NCBI GenBank assembly: GCA_964454685.1
Contig: CAYVTZ010000013.1
Span: 17,221 to 81,220, forward strand
DNA length: 64,000 nt
Origin: CAYVTZ01 sp964454685
Lineage (GTDB): Bacteria; Bacillota; Clostridia; Christensenellales; Christensenellaceae
Reading direction: 5' to 3'
Below the pieces are notes generated by a model. That model searched no databases and was not told where the DNA came from. It saw only the letters and a program-made list of their open reading frames with translations. The translations under genes were made by a program, and so were the position numbers. How positions within the stretch are numbered: the stretch's first letter is position 1; each line of letters opens with the position of its first letter. Positions 40,078-49,616 of this stretch are shown one piece after another.

Positions 40078-41132
40078 CGCATTGCATTCATTTTCTTTGC
40101 CTGCGCAATAATCATATCCGCAATGCGGTCAATGGGTGCCTGTGTCATCACAGCGCCTATTTTTTGTGCCACCATCGGCATTCCATATACCACACACGTG
40201 GATTCGTCCTGTCCAATGGTGTATGCGCCGTTCATCTTCATTTCCAGCAATCCCTGCGCGCCATCCGCACCCATCCCGGTCAAAATCACACCGATCTGTT
40301 TTTCTTTGAGTTTCGCCACAGATTGGAACATCACATCAACCGAAGGGCAGTGCCCGTTTACCTTTTCGCCGCGGTTCAGCTTGATGATCATACGATCCCC
40401 GCTCTGCTCCACCAGCATGTGCTGATCCCCCGGCGCAATGTAAGCGTGACCGGGCTGCACCACATCACCATGCTCCGCTTCCTTCACGGAAAGCGCGCAT
40501 TCTTTGTCCAGCCGATTAGCGTAAAGTTGCGTAAACACCGGCGGCATGTGCTGCGTTACTACAATGCCCGGCATATTGGCGGGCAGTTTTTTTAATATCA
40601 CACTGGTTGCCTCTGTTCCGCCGGTCGAAGCGCCAATGGCAATCAATCCTTTTGTCATGCTACTCCCGGCAGGCATCGGCACCGAAGCCTGTACTTTAAT
40701 CGGCTCTGCCTTAACAGGCGGACGTTTTCCGCGTTGCAGCGTTGCGCTTGCCGCAACCACCACTTTGTCCACAATCTCTCTGGAAAAGGCGGCAAGCCCG
40801 TCCTTGAGCATTGTGGAAGGCTTACAAATAAAGTCCACCGCTCCTGCGTTCATTGCGTCGAACACAATGCCGTCCAGCGAACTGATCACAACAACGCGCA
40901 TCGGGTGCTGCGGCATTAAGATGCGCAAAAACTCAATTCCGTTCATGCGTGGCATTTCCACGTCCAGCGTCATCACATCCGGCTTGAGCGCGATGATCTT
41001 GTCCCGCGCCTCATATGGATCCCGCGCCATTCCCACAACGCGAATCTTAGGATGATCTTTTACCGCAGTTGCAATCGCGTTGCGAAACAGCGCCGAGTCA
41101 TCCACGATCAATAGCTTAATTTCCGAATTCAT
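40074..41132 (-). CDS. cheB: CheB, receptor methylesterase with receiver domain
   Basis: 352 residues. The receiver domain has LLIVDDSALFR and the phospho-acceptor Asp57 in MTLDVEMPRMNG. After a linker the esterase domain shows the catalytic Ser in IAIGASTGGTEA, His in VTQHMPPVF and Asp in LTGMGADGAQGL. It demethylates and deamidates receptors, opposing CheR. It follows fliY by 42 bases and ends convergently with the FlhX-type gene. Confidence 0.96.
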   Translation of the reverse strand: MNSEIKLLIVDDSALFRNAIATAVKDHPKIRVVGMARDPYEARDKIIALKPDVMTLDVEMPRMNGIEFLRILMPQHPMRVVVISSLDGIVFDAMNAGAVDFICKPSTMLKDGLAAFSREIVDKVVVAASATLQRGKRPPVKAEPIKVQASVPMPAGSSMTKGLIAIGASTGGTEATSVILKKLPANMPGIVVTQHMPPVFTQLYANRLDKECALSVKEAEHGDVVQPGHAYIAPGDQHMLVEQSGDRMIIKLNRGEKVNGHCPSVDVMFQSVAKLKEKQIGVILTGMGADGAQGLLEMKMNGAYTIGQDESTCVVYGMPMVAQKIGAVMTQAPIDRIADMIIAQAKKMNAMR

Positions 41133-41174
41133 ATTCTTCTGCTCTCCAATAATCCTTTATATCCAATCACGTTC

Positions 41175-42431
41175 CTAGAATAACTGCGAAGCATCCTCCG
41201 GCATATTGATTTCTGTCACACGAATGCCGTAATTTTCGTCGATCACCACAACTTCACCCTTGCCGATGCACTTTCCATTGACCAAAATGTCCACCATTTC
41301 ACCGGCCGGACGATCCAGCACAACCACAGAGCCCGTTGTAAAGTCTAAAATTTCCTTGATCTTTCTCTTCACGCGTCCAAGCTCCACCGTCACGTTCATC
41401 GGCACGTCTAAAATCATTGCGATGTTTTTTAGACCGGGTACCGACTTTGTGCCGCTGATGTCATTAAAGCTGGGGAATTGCGGCTCTTGCACGCTCACAT
41501 TTTGCTGCTCGTGAATCACCTGATGCCGTTGTTTCTCTGCTGCGCCAAAGTCATATGCTGCGGCGCTTGCCTCCTGCATTGGTGGCGCAGTCTGCTGCAC
41601 AGGCGCTGCCATCTGCGGCGCGGGTGCTGCCATCTGCGGCGCAGGTGCTGCCATCTGCGGCGCAGGTGCTGCCTGCGGCACGGGAGCCGGTTCCGGCTCA
41701 CTCTGCTGCGTTACAGGCGGTGCGCTCATTTCTGCATTCATGTTGTCCATGATGGTACGCGCCATACCTTTTGCAAAGTCAACCGTCAGAACCTGCATGA
41801 TTTCACTCTTCAGCAGGCCTTCAATCTCCATCATAAAGCTGATGCGCACAAAAGGCTCCATCGTTTCGGAAAATCCTCCCGAAAGATTGTCCTTCTCAAT
41901 GCGGATATGCTGTGTGCGCGGTGTGGAAATATCCACCCGCCGGTCCAGAATATCGGCAAGTGCCGTTGCAGACGAGCCTACCATCTGATTCATCACTTCG
42001 CCAATGGCACTCATGTGTATCTCGTTGAGCTCCACTTGCCCCTCTGTAATCTCGGTGTCGTCGCCCAGCATCAAATTCGTGATGCGCGCAACGTCAAACT
42101 CTTTGAGAATCAGAAGGTTATCGCCTTCCAGCCCCTCTATATACTTGATTTCCGAAACCACCAGCGGCGCAGGATATTCGCTCATCAAAGACGACATCGT
42201 CTCAATACGCAAATGCGGCGTTGTAATGGTCACCTTTCTGCCCAGCAATGTGCTCATTGTGGTCGCAGCAATACTCATACAAATATTACCGATCTCACCC
42301 AGCAAATCCTGTTCTTCTTTGGTCAGATAATCGTCGACCGAAGGACTCTCCGGTCCTTTCGCTTCATCAATCTGTCCGGCTTCCGCCAACATTTTTTCGA
42401 TTTGATCCTGAGATAAAACTTCGTTACTCAA
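41175..42431 (-). CDS. fliY: FliY, C-ring protein with CheC-like phosphatase and FliN domains
   Basis: 418 residues from a TTG with GGAG 10 bases upstream; the gene overlaps fliM by 8 bases. The N-terminal two thirds carry two phosphatase motifs (EEQDLLGEIGNICMSIAATTMSTLLG and LNEIHMSAIGEVMNQMVGSSATALADIL). A Pro/Ala/Gln-rich linker with PAPQMAA repeats (~245-290) leads to the SpoA/FliN domain (MILDVPMNVTVELGRVKRKIKEIL; DILVNGKCIGKGEVVVIDENYGIRV). FliY dephosphorylates CheY-P at the switch. There is no separate fliN in the window. Confidence 0.95.
   Translation of the reverse strand: MSNEVLSQDQIEKMLAEAGQIDEAKGPESPSVDDYLTKEEQDLLGEIGNICMSIAATTMSTLLGRKVTITTPHLRIETMSSLMSEYPAPLVVSEIKYIEGLEGDNLLILKEFDVARITNLMLGDDTEITEGQVELNEIHMSAIGEVMNQMVGSSATALADILDRRVDISTPRTQHIRIEKDNLSGGFSETMEPFVRISFMMEIEGLLKSEIMQVLTVDFAKGMARTIMDNMNAEMSAPPVTQQSEPEPAPVPQAAPAPQMAAPAPQMAAPAPQMAAPVQQTAPPMQEASAAAYDFGAAEKQRHQVIHEQQNVSVQEPQFPSFNDISGTKSVPGLKNIAMILDVPMNVTVELGRVKRKIKEILDFTTGSVVVLDRPAGEMVDILVNGKCIGKGEVVVIDENYGIRVTEINMPEDASQLF
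41602..41673. repeat. 21-bp tandem repeat inside fliY (PAPQMAA linker)
   Basis: Three full 21-base units (starting at 41602, 41623 and 41644; two identical, one with two changes) and a partial fourth. Each unit encodes seven residues, PAPQMAA, in the linker between the phosphatase and FliN domains. Copy number can change in frame by slippage, altering linker length. Confidence 0.9.
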
Positions 42432-43431
42432 TGTTCTCTTTCTCCTTGACAATCTTCGCTATCTGTATCGCATACTTGTGGTTATCTGTCCCAATGATCC
42501 CTTTAAACTTCAAAATTGATTCCATATTTACATTGATGCACTCTTTGATGGGATGGTTCAGGACAATATAATCCCCCACCTGCATCCGCAGGATTTCCTC
42601 CAGCGTTGTCTCGGTTTCGTTGAAGGTCGCTTGCAGCGTGATGTACGTGTTCTGCAACTGATCCTCAATCGTATTCTTAACATTCTGATCTTTTATTTTC
42701 CGGTTGCTGGAAGAATCCGCCAGCGACCAGTTCACCGTGCTGAGCTGCTTTGCCACCGGCTGAATGGAATAGTGCGGAATACAAATCGACACAATGCCGT
42801 CGATCTCGTCCATCTTCACATTCATCGTCACGATTGCCACCGGCTCGTTCATCGCGGCAACCTGCGCAAACTGCGCGCTGCTTTCAATGCGCCGCAGCAC
42901 CGGATTCACATTGACAATTTTTCCCCATGCCTCTTTGAATACGCTCATCAGCTGGTGCATAATGTTGCTGATGATGGACATTTCAATTTCGGTAAAGGAT
43001 TTGTCGCTCAACGCATAGTCCGCCGCGCCGCCAAACAGACGGCTGATCAACGCATATACAAAAGTCGAGGACATCTCCATGATCATAGAGCCGTCAAACG
43101 GCTCCATCTCGATCACCCCTAAAATTACCGGCGAAGGAAGCGAATTGTTGTATTCTCCAAAGCTGTGTTCCTCCACCGAAATGACCTCCACCGTGCACAG
43201 GCAGTGCAGCAGTCCGGTCAGTTTATTCGTCAGCAGATACGCAAAGCTGTCAAACACAACATTCAATGTACGCATCTGCTCTTTATAAAATTTATTCGCC
43301 GTTCTGAAATCGTAAATGCGCGCTACATTCGCCGGGGAGGAATCCTCGTCCGACTGCGCGGTATATTCCTCGCCCGCATTTAGCGCGTTTAGCAACGCAT
43401 CAATTTCATTTTGTGATAATACGTCTGGCAA
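42424..43431 (-). CDS. fliM: FliM, flagellar motor switch protein
   Basis: 335 residues from a TTG with AGGAGGG 6 bases upstream. The CheY-binding N-terminus reads MPDVLSQNEIDALLNAL. The middle domain has SPVILGVIEMEPFDGSMIMEMSS and SLADSSSNRKI, and the C-terminal SpoA domain ends TLEEILRMQVGDYIVLNHPIKE. FliM receives CheY-P and sets rotor direction. It overlaps fliY by 8 bases. Confidence 0.97.
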   Translation of the reverse strand: MPDVLSQNEIDALLNALNAGEEYTAQSDEDSSPANVARIYDFRTANKFYKEQMRTLNVVFDSFAYLLTNKLTGLLHCLCTVEVISVEEHSFGEYNNSLPSPVILGVIEMEPFDGSMIMEMSSTFVYALISRLFGGAADYALSDKSFTEIEMSIISNIMHQLMSVFKEAWGKIVNVNPVLRRIESSAQFAQVAAMNEPVAIVTMNVKMDEIDGIVSICIPHYSIQPVAKQLSTVNWSLADSSSNRKIKDQNVKNTIEDQLQNTYITLQATFNETETTLEEILRMQVGDYIVLNHPIKECINVNMESILKFKGIIGTDNHKYAIQIAKIVKEKENIE

Positions 43432-43464
43432 TCGTTTCCCTCCTAAGCACGCGGTACCGCATTC

Positions 43465-43896
43465 CTATTGAATCACATAATCGCTGATGATAACCGCCTG
43501 CAAATCTTCCATCTTCAAAGCTTCCTTCACCGCTGTGGTCATCTCGCTTTCCAGCATGCCAATGGCTTCAGGGTTCCGCAGTTCTTCTTCTGTGTGCCCC
43601 ATAACCACTTTGATGATCTGATTGCGGATCATCGCCATATTGGTGGTCAAAAATTCTGTCTGATCCTTTCCGGTCAGTGCCAGCGCGGTATTTAGCTTGA
43701 TTAATGATAAACTATCCTTGACATTGGTAACAAAGTAATCTCCGGGAACAAAATAATAATATTCCGGCATGGTCTCAACCGCAGCCGCCTCCTCTTTCCC
43801 CGCATCCATTTGTGGCTTCAGCACAAAGAAATAAACGACAAATACTGCTGCCACAGCAAGTGCGACTACAATGATTCCAATCTTCTTCTTGTTCAT
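43465..43896 (-). CDS. fliL: FliL, basal-body-associated membrane protein
   Basis: 143 residues. A single N-terminal membrane helix (IGIIVVALAVAAVFVVYFFVLKP) is followed by the periplasm-facing domain with YYFVPGDYFVTNVKDSLSLIKLNTALALTG. FliL helps stator units engage and supports torque. It lies 33 bases ahead of fliM and 46 bases after motB. Confidence 0.94.
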   Translation of the reverse strand: MNKKKIGIIVVALAVAAVFVVYFFVLKPQMDAGKEEAAAVETMPEYYYFVPGDYFVTNVKDSLSLIKLNTALALTGKDQTEFLTTNMAMIRNQIIKVVMGHTEEELRNPEAIGMLESEMTTAVKEALKMEDLQAVIISDYVIQ

Positions 43897-43942
43897 AGTT
43901 CCCTCTCGTCCTCTCCATTGATTCCTGCGTCCCTTTTGCTGA

Positions 43943-44749
43943 TTATGTACCGTATGTTCCTTCGATCATAAATTGAACGCGTCGATTCTTTTGTTTGTTT
44001 TGTGTCGTGTCATTCGGTGCCACCGGAACGGTGTCCGCCATGCCCACAGTCTCAAATTTATTTTCACCCGGCGCATCCAAAGGAAGCGGGGTGTTCACCT
44101 GCATAAAGTTTAACACTTCATCCGCGCGAGCGCTAGATAAGAAGCGATTATTTTTAAATTGCGCCGTCTGAATCGGGTCGCTGTCCGTATGCCCTTCCAC
44201 GCGAAAAAGCTGAATCGCATCCCAATACGTTGCAATCATGTCTCCGATGTCCTTCAAAATCAGCCTTGCATGCTCGTCTCGAATGTCTGCTTTTCCCGAA
44301 TCAAACAACACAATTTCTGAAATCGTCACAAAAATCAACCGTCCATCACGCTCCAATCCGATCGCGGACTGCAAATCATTCTGTTCTACATAAGTGTTCA
44401 GCTTATCGTAAAGCTTGTCCAGTTGCACTTTAGCCTCCAACTGTCCGGGACTCTGATCTCCCTCGCTTTGCCCTTGTGCATCGCGGTTTGCTCGCCTGTT
44501 GAGCTGCGGAATCATATCGCCCGATGCAATGCCGTTGGTTGGATTCAGCGGGTCGATCGGCTCAACAATCGCACCCACGGGCGTTCCACGAAAGGATGCA
44601 ACAATCTGCACCCATTTTTCTTCGTTCACCTTGGATGAGGCGAACAGCATAACGAAAAAGGCAAGCAACAACGTAACCATATCGCCATACGTATCCATCC
44701 AGCTGGCGCCTTTTCGTTCCCGTTTTGGTTTTTGTTTGCGATCCGCCAT
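43943..44749 (-). CDS. motB: MotB, stator protein with peptidoglycan-binding domain
   Basis: 268 residues. The N-terminal helix carries the proton/ion-carrying Asp23 in SWMDTYGDMVTLLLAFFVMLFA, preceded by a basic cytoplasmic tail (RKQKPKRERKG). The C-terminal OmpA-like domain has LIFVTISEIVLFDSGKADI and RVEGHTDSDPIQTAQFKNNRFLSSARA. The start is 2 bases after the motA stop. Confidence 0.96.
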   Translation of the reverse strand: MADRKQKPKRERKGASWMDTYGDMVTLLLAFFVMLFASSKVNEEKWVQIVASFRGTPVGAIVEPIDPLNPTNGIASGDMIPQLNRRANRDAQGQSEGDQSPGQLEAKVQLDKLYDKLNTYVEQNDLQSAIGLERDGRLIFVTISEIVLFDSGKADIRDEHARLILKDIGDMIATYWDAIQLFRVEGHTDSDPIQTAQFKNNRFLSSARADEVLNFMQVNTPLPLDAPGENKFETVGMADTVPVAPNDTTQNKQKNRRVQFMIEGTYGT

Positions 44750-44751
44750 GA

Positions 44752-45576
44752 TTAAGCACGCTCTCCTTCATCATCACCTTCCGCAGATGCTGCCGACGCT
44801 GCTTTTCCTGCCTCCGATGCGGCAATGAACGATTTCAGTTTATCCTCGATCACGCGCGGGTTTTCACCATCCTGAATGGACAACACGCCCTCAATGATGA
44901 TGTCCTTGCAAAGCTGCTCCTGCGCGTTTCTCGCGCGAAGCTGCGAAGCAATGGGGTTGAAGACCAGGTTCGCCAGCATAACGCCGTAGAACGTCGTAAC
45001 CAAGGCCACAGCCATGTTAGGGCCAATCGAACTCGTGTCTGCCGTCAGGTTCTGAAGCATGTTGATCAGACCGATCAACGTACCGATCATACCAAACGCC
45101 GGTGCGCAAGAGGAGCCAACTTCAAAAATAGAAATATACTTGGCATGACGGTCATCCGTAAAGTATGACTGCGTTTCCAACATGCTTTTCACCAGTTCCG
45201 GATCCGTTCCGTCCATAACGAGCATGATGCCGTTTTTGATGAACGGGTCTTTGATATCATTCAATTTTTCTTCCAGAGCGAGGATTCCTTTTTTACGAGC
45301 AGTCTCCGCCATCGTCACGATCTCCTGAATCTGCTCGGAGTAATCGCTTGGCGTCGTTGTCATCGCCAGCTTAATGAGCTGCGGAATCTTCTTGAGGTCG
45401 TCCATGGGAAAACTGGCAATGATCGCGCCCAGCGTACCACCCACCACAATCATGATGGAAGGCGGATCAATATAATCCTGGATTTTCCCGAGGTCAAAGC
45501 CACCGCCTGCTATGGCAATACCAATTACCGTGCAAACCATGCCCAGGGCTATGCCCATAAATAAAGACTTGTTCAA
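44752..45576 (-). CDS. motA: MotA, stator protein
   Basis: 274 residues from a TTG start with GAGGTGA 7 bases upstream. Four membrane helices are present (~5-25, ~35-55, ~150-170, ~180-200). The cytoplasmic loop includes RKKGILALEEKLNDIKDPFIKNGIMLVMDG and the conserved AFGMIGTLIGLINMLQNL, with the IGPNMAVALVTTFYGVMLAN motif. It forms the ion channel with MotB. An acidic Ala/Ser-rich tail (AASAEGDDEG) extends the C-terminus. Confidence 0.96.
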   Translation of the reverse strand: MNKSLFMGIALGMVCTVIGIAIAGGGFDLGKIQDYIDPPSIMIVVGGTLGAIIASFPMDDLKKIPQLIKLAMTTTPSDYSEQIQEIVTMAETARKKGILALEEKLNDIKDPFIKNGIMLVMDGTDPELVKSMLETQSYFTDDRHAKYISIFEVGSSCAPAFGMIGTLIGLINMLQNLTADTSSIGPNMAVALVTTFYGVMLANLVFNPIASQLRARNAQEQLCKDIIIEGVLSIQDGENPRVIEDKLKSFIAASEAGKAASAASAEGDDEGERA

Positions 45577-45595
45577 ATCGTGTTCACCTCAACTC

Positions 45596-45832
45596 TTACT
45601 CTTCAATTTCTTCACGCGCTTGCAAGCTTCTCTGGAGCACCTTAGGCAGCCCCAAATAAATCTTCTGCTTGTACGCGATAATCCGCTCAACCACCTCGGA
45701 TGGCTGATCCAGCACCAGGATTTTTTTTCCTGATGCCAGAATCAACATCGTATCCGGGATAATCTCGATTACATCAATGGCCTCAGCGTTTACAATGCAT
45801 GTTTCGCCACCAATTTTCGTTACTTCGATCAT
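45596..45832 (-). CDS. flbD: FlbD (SwrD)-family flagellar protein
   Basis: 78 residues. The family core reads MIEVTKIGGETCIVNAEAIDVIEIIPDTMLILASGKKILV, a short beta-rich sequence, followed by a charged helix. In Bacillus, SwrD raises motor power. It lies between flgE and motA, the standard place. Confidence 0.9.
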   Translation of the reverse strand: MIEVTKIGGETCIVNAEAIDVIEIIPDTMLILASGKKILVLDQPSEVVERIIAYKQKIYLGLPKVLQRSLQAREEIEE

Positions 45833-45856
45833 ATCCTATTTGTCACCTTTCATAGG

Positions 45857-47455
45857 TTAGCGTTTTAGGTTGATCAGCTCTTCCAGCATCGCGTCCGTCG
45901 TCGTGATGATACGCGAATTTGCCTGGAATCCTCTCTGTGTGGTAATCATGTTTACCATCTCTTCTGAGATATCCACGTTGGACATTTCCAGTGAAGAAGG
46001 CGTAATTCTGCCAGTGCCGCCTGCGCCTGCCAGATTGTGCGTCACACGCCCGGAGTTTGCTGTCGTTGCATACATATTCGCGGACACTTTCTCCAAACCT
46101 TCCGTATTGGTAAAGTTTGCAACTGCCAAATAGCCAAGGATAACCTTTTCACCCTTCGCCATCGTGGTTGCACCGACGATGCCCGGCGGTACCATCTCAC
46201 GCTTGAGCTGTCCGATGACTGCGCCGTCCTCGTTAATGGAGATATTCTCGTACGCATCCTGATCAATGATCATATCACCAATTCTGTTGCCGGCAATAAA
46301 CGCGTCATTGTTCTTCACCGTCACGCCGGAGTTTTCCACCATTGTCGTGATGTTATTGATTGCGGTCGCATAGTTTGCGGGTCCTTCATTGGTGCTCGGA
46401 TTCACCGTCACATTCGCCTTAGCCAAAACCGCATTCAAGTCCGCAAGCGTTGTCGGCAGGTCATTGCTGTCTGCCGTAAATTTGATGGTTCCCAAAGCCG
46501 TCGTCATGGTGTATTCCGTGCCCGGAACCGGCGGATTCGGAATGCCCGTAGCCGTTCTTCCCGCTTCCACTGTACCCAACCATGCCACCAGCTCATTGGT
46601 TGCTGCGTCGATGGTGTAAGTATAAGTTCCTGTCGTAGCAGCGTTCACCGCATTCGCATTTTTCGTGAAATTCACGTTTTTAACGCTGCCCGATTCCGCA
46701 TTCGTCAAGCCAACCACCTTGGGGGAACGATCCGCAATCGTGAAGGACATGGTTCCCAAATCTGTTTGAATGCTGTATACCTTTCCGGCCTCAAAGCCCA
46801 CATTACGTGTCACTTCTGCGCCGCCGCCATCCAAAATCGCCAAATCTGTCTGCACCTTTACGCCGTTCTTGTAAACATCCACACGGTTGTTGTTGTTTAC
46901 TTCATAGGTGTACGCGCCCGATGCCGCAGTCTCAATCACAGCCGGATTCCCCTGCCAGTTGAAATTGATCAGGCCGGTTCCCGTTGCATTGTTCATGCCG
47001 ACTGTGCTGGCAACACCCGCATCGCCCGGCTTGTAAGTGGAGTTGTAGCACTGCACAAAGAAGCCGTTGGGGTTTACTAAGCTGCCGTTGCTGGAAATCG
47101 AGAGATTGCCCGCGCGCGAATACTGCTCGCCCGTTGGTGTGCGCATGCAGAAGAATCCGTCGCCGCTGATGGCGAGGTCAAGCGTGTTTCCGGTGTACTG
47201 TGCCGCACCCGGCGTGTGCTTGATGACGATGGAGTTGCACGTCACGCCTAAACCGATCTGACGCGCATTCACACCGCCCTGATTTCCGGCCGGCGCAGAA
47301 GCGGGCGCAACCGTTTCGCTATAAAGATCCGAAAAGTTTGCCGCGCTCTTTTTGAAGCCCAGCGTGTTTACGTTGGAAATATTGTTACCGATGACATCCA
47401 TTCGGGTCTGATGGGTTCTGAGTCCCGTAACACCCGAAAAAAGTGCTCTCATCAT
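45857..47455 (-). CDS. flgE: FlgE, flagellar hook protein
   Basis: 532 residues behind AGGAGG. The N-terminal signature is THQTRMDVIGNNISNVNTLGFKKSAANFSDLY and the C-terminus LEMSNVDISEEMVNMITTQRGFQANSRIITTTDAMLEELINLKR is complete. The middle holds DLAISGDGFFCMRTPTGEQYSRAGN and a long variable part (~150-390) rich in Thr, Ala and Asn. It polymerises into the hook, whose length is set by FliK. The 104-base gap to flgD shows nothing recognisable beyond its ribosome site. Confidence 0.96.
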   Translation of the reverse strand: MMRALFSGVTGLRTHQTRMDVIGNNISNVNTLGFKKSAANFSDLYSETVAPASAPAGNQGGVNARQIGLGVTCNSIVIKHTPGAAQYTGNTLDLAISGDGFFCMRTPTGEQYSRAGNLSISSNGSLVNPNGFFVQCYNSTYKPGDAGVASTVGMNNATGTGLINFNWQGNPAVIETAASGAYTYEVNNNNRVDVYKNGVKVQTDLAILDGGGAEVTRNVGFEAGKVYSIQTDLGTMSFTIADRSPKVVGLTNAESGSVKNVNFTKNANAVNAATTGTYTYTIDAATNELVAWLGTVEAGRTATGIPNPPVPGTEYTMTTALGTIKFTADSNDLPTTLADLNAVLAKANVTVNPSTNEGPANYATAINNITTMVENSGVTVKNNDAFIAGNRIGDMIIDQDAYENISINEDGAVIGQLKREMVPPGIVGATTMAKGEKVILGYLAVANFTNTEGLEKVSANMYATTANSGRVTHNLAGAGGTGRITPSSLEMSNVDISEEMVNMITTQRGFQANSRIITTTDAMLEELINLKR

Positions 47456-47559
47456 GATGTTCTAGCCTCCTATGACTATATCTATATCAAATGTGTTGTT
47501 GCCTGCATTATCATCCCTGCGATCATTGCAAATAATGTGCAACCTGCTCCTCCCGTATA

Positions 47560-48237
47560 TTACAGAGGGTTAACCTCGTCGCTCGATTCACCGATTTTTG
47601 TAATATACGCAACAGGGACTTCCTTGCCCTTTTCCGTACCTGTGCCTTTCAGCTTGACATACAGCGTATTATCTTTCACGATAATCGCCTCCACCTCGCC
47701 GGATACGTCCACCAACTTCGTGGTTGTCTCTCCCGTCGACGGATCCTTCACGTCTTCGGGCACTTTCGCCTCGATCTTCTTACCAACCAGGTTAGAAGCC
47801 TGCGCAATCAGCGCATTCGAGTCCACGCCGGTGTCATATGTTTCGGACACTGATCCAAGCGGTACATAATAGCTTCCCACCTGCAAATAGTCCGTTTTTC
47901 CGCTGCGCAACACACCTGTGACCTTGCCAAAAATCGTCTGCGATATACCATTTTCATCCGTGATTGTCGCTACAACGTTTTTCCCGATCATTGCGTGCGC
48001 CTGCGATGTTACATAGGAATTATTGAGTTCCTGCATCTGTTCAAGCGAGGAAAATTGTGCAGTTTGCGCAATAAAATCTGTATCCTGCATCGGCTCCAAC
48101 GGGTCTTGGTTGGAAAGCTGAACTGCTAAGATTTTTAAAAATTCGTCCTTGCCAAGCTCCTGCTTGGGGACACGGTTTTGCGCCGTACTCTGCGGAATCC
48201 CGCCTGTTGTTGGATTGATTACATTACCTGTAGCCAT
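47560..48237 (-). CDS. flgD: FlgD, hook cap/assembly protein
   Basis: 225 residues. The N-terminal part has KDEFLKILAVQLSNQDPLEPMQDTDFIAQTAQFSSLEQMQELN, the family hallmark, in which F-L-K-I-L is the known gate-recognition pattern. The C-terminal half is beta-rich. FlgD caps the growing hook and is discarded when it is finished. It lies 37 bases after fliK. Confidence 0.96.
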   Translation of the reverse strand: MATGNVINPTTGGIPQSTAQNRVPKQELGKDEFLKILAVQLSNQDPLEPMQDTDFIAQTAQFSSLEQMQELNNSYVTSQAHAMIGKNVVATITDENGISQTIFGKVTGVLRSGKTDYLQVGSYYVPLGSVSETYDTGVDSNALIAQASNLVGKKIEAKVPEDVKDPSTGETTTKLVDVSGEVEAIIVKDNTLYVKLKGTGTEKGKEVPVAYITKIGESSDEVNPL

Positions 48238-48273
48238 TTCGTTGTTCCTTTCTGTGTGAGTTCTGCCCGATGC

Positions 48274-49539
48274 TTAGGCAGTAAATTCCACAGAACCTCC
48301 TTGCTCTGCCAATACTTCATATTGCGAAAGCATTTCGTAATATGTTGTTGCACCTTCCACGGTTTCCGGTATTCTTCCATGACTACCATTCGCCTGTTCA
48401 TACTGTGCCTGATTCCCGCCGGAATGATCCTTTGCGGTTGAGTTTGCCATCTGTCCGTAAATCACTTCCATCTGGACCACATTGATTCCCTTGTCTCGCA
48501 ACGCCGCCTGCAACTGCTCCATATCGCTCTGCATCGTTTGATACACCGTCTGATTGGATGTTACCAGCTTTGCAACGATCCCGTTTTCCTCTGCCGCCAG
48601 CAGAATGGATAATCCACCCAAATGCTGTGGCTTCAGCTGTAAGAATAGCTCTGTCTTTTCTTTGGTCACGGTGTTTCGCACACCTTCCACCAACTGAGAC
48701 AAAATCTGTTCCTTTTGCTCCACTTGCGGCATCTGCTCGCTCAATGTCTTGAAATCGACTCTGCCATCCTCCGCCACACGCGAAAACACCGTGTTTTGTG
48801 GCTGCGTTGTCTCTTTCATGTCGTTGCCGGCCGTGCTCTGCTTTTTTTCTCCTGCTGCCGCCTGCTTGAGTGTAACATTTTCTTCCGTTATAGCGGGTAC
48901 AGATTCTGAGACAACGATCTTTTCTCCGCTGAATTTTTGCTGATCCAGCATCACATTTGCCTCGTCCAAAACCTGCTGCGCAAACTGCGTCGCGTCATCC
49001 GAAACCATCTGTACATCCGTCTGCTTTTGGCTGACTTGCTGCACCGGCTGTTTGATTTGCGGATCTTCGCCCTTCGCAAGTGTTTGCTCCTGCACCACAA
49101 GCTGCTCGTCTGTCACCACAAATTTCTGTTCTTCGCCCATGGAAGGCTTCACGTCTGCTTGCGTCTTTTGTGTGCCCGGCTCCGATTGCAACGTTTCCAC
49201 ATTGCTTTGCACGCTTGGCTGTTCCATCACAAGCTCGGAAACCATCGTTACGCCCGGCTGCTCCGCCATTGCCGCATCTTGCGGTTGTGCGATCATCTCC
49301 GGAGCGACAAATGCGATGAGTCCTTGCCCAAGCTGCGCCAGCATTTCTTCTGCCGGGTCAACAACGGGCGTCTCCTTTGCTTCGGGTTCCTCTGTTTGTG
49401 GCTGCTGCACCATCTGCGATTCATCCGCCTTCTTCATTTCCGAAGAAAATCCTTGATCGCCCGTGTTCTTGGGTGCGTTGTCCGTCGGTGTTGGTTTTGG
49501 TAAAACCGCCTCCATTATGTTCGGTACTGTCATTTCCAT
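48274..49539 (-). CDS. fliK: FliK, hook-length control protein
   Basis: 421 residues behind a perfect AAGGAGGTGA. The N-terminal two thirds are disordered and rich in Gln, Glu and Val. The C-terminal FliK domain reads LFLQLKPQHLGGLSILLAAEENGIVAKLVTSNQTVYQTMQ ... LRDKGINVVQMEVIYG. FliK measures the hook and triggers the FlhB switch. The ATG two codons further in has a better distance to the ribosome site (10 bases) and could be used instead. A second FliK-like protein is encoded at 37947-39671. Confidence 0.93.
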   Translation of the reverse strand: MEMTVPNIMEAVLPKPTPTDNAPKNTGDQGFSSEMKKADESQMVQQPQTEEPEAKETPVVDPAEEMLAQLGQGLIAFVAPEMIAQPQDAAMAEQPGVTMVSELVMEQPSVQSNVETLQSEPGTQKTQADVKPSMGEEQKFVVTDEQLVVQEQTLAKGEDPQIKQPVQQVSQKQTDVQMVSDDATQFAQQVLDEANVMLDQQKFSGEKIVVSESVPAITEENVTLKQAAAGEKKQSTAGNDMKETTQPQNTVFSRVAEDGRVDFKTLSEQMPQVEQKEQILSQLVEGVRNTVTKEKTELFLQLKPQHLGGLSILLAAEENGIVAKLVTSNQTVYQTMQSDMEQLQAALRDKGINVVQMEVIYGQMANSTAKDHSGGNQAQYEQANGSHGRIPETVEGATTYYEMLSQYEVLAEQGGSVEFTA

Positions 49540-49616
49540 TTCACCTCCTTTCTTGAAATATCACGCGACCTTTGCAGACCGCTGTATAATCATACGAAAG
49601 CTCGTATCATTATCTG

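Noticed and set aside
41602..41673. CRISPR-like repeats
   Set aside because: The units are contiguous, in frame and coding (PAPQMAA); there are no spacers.
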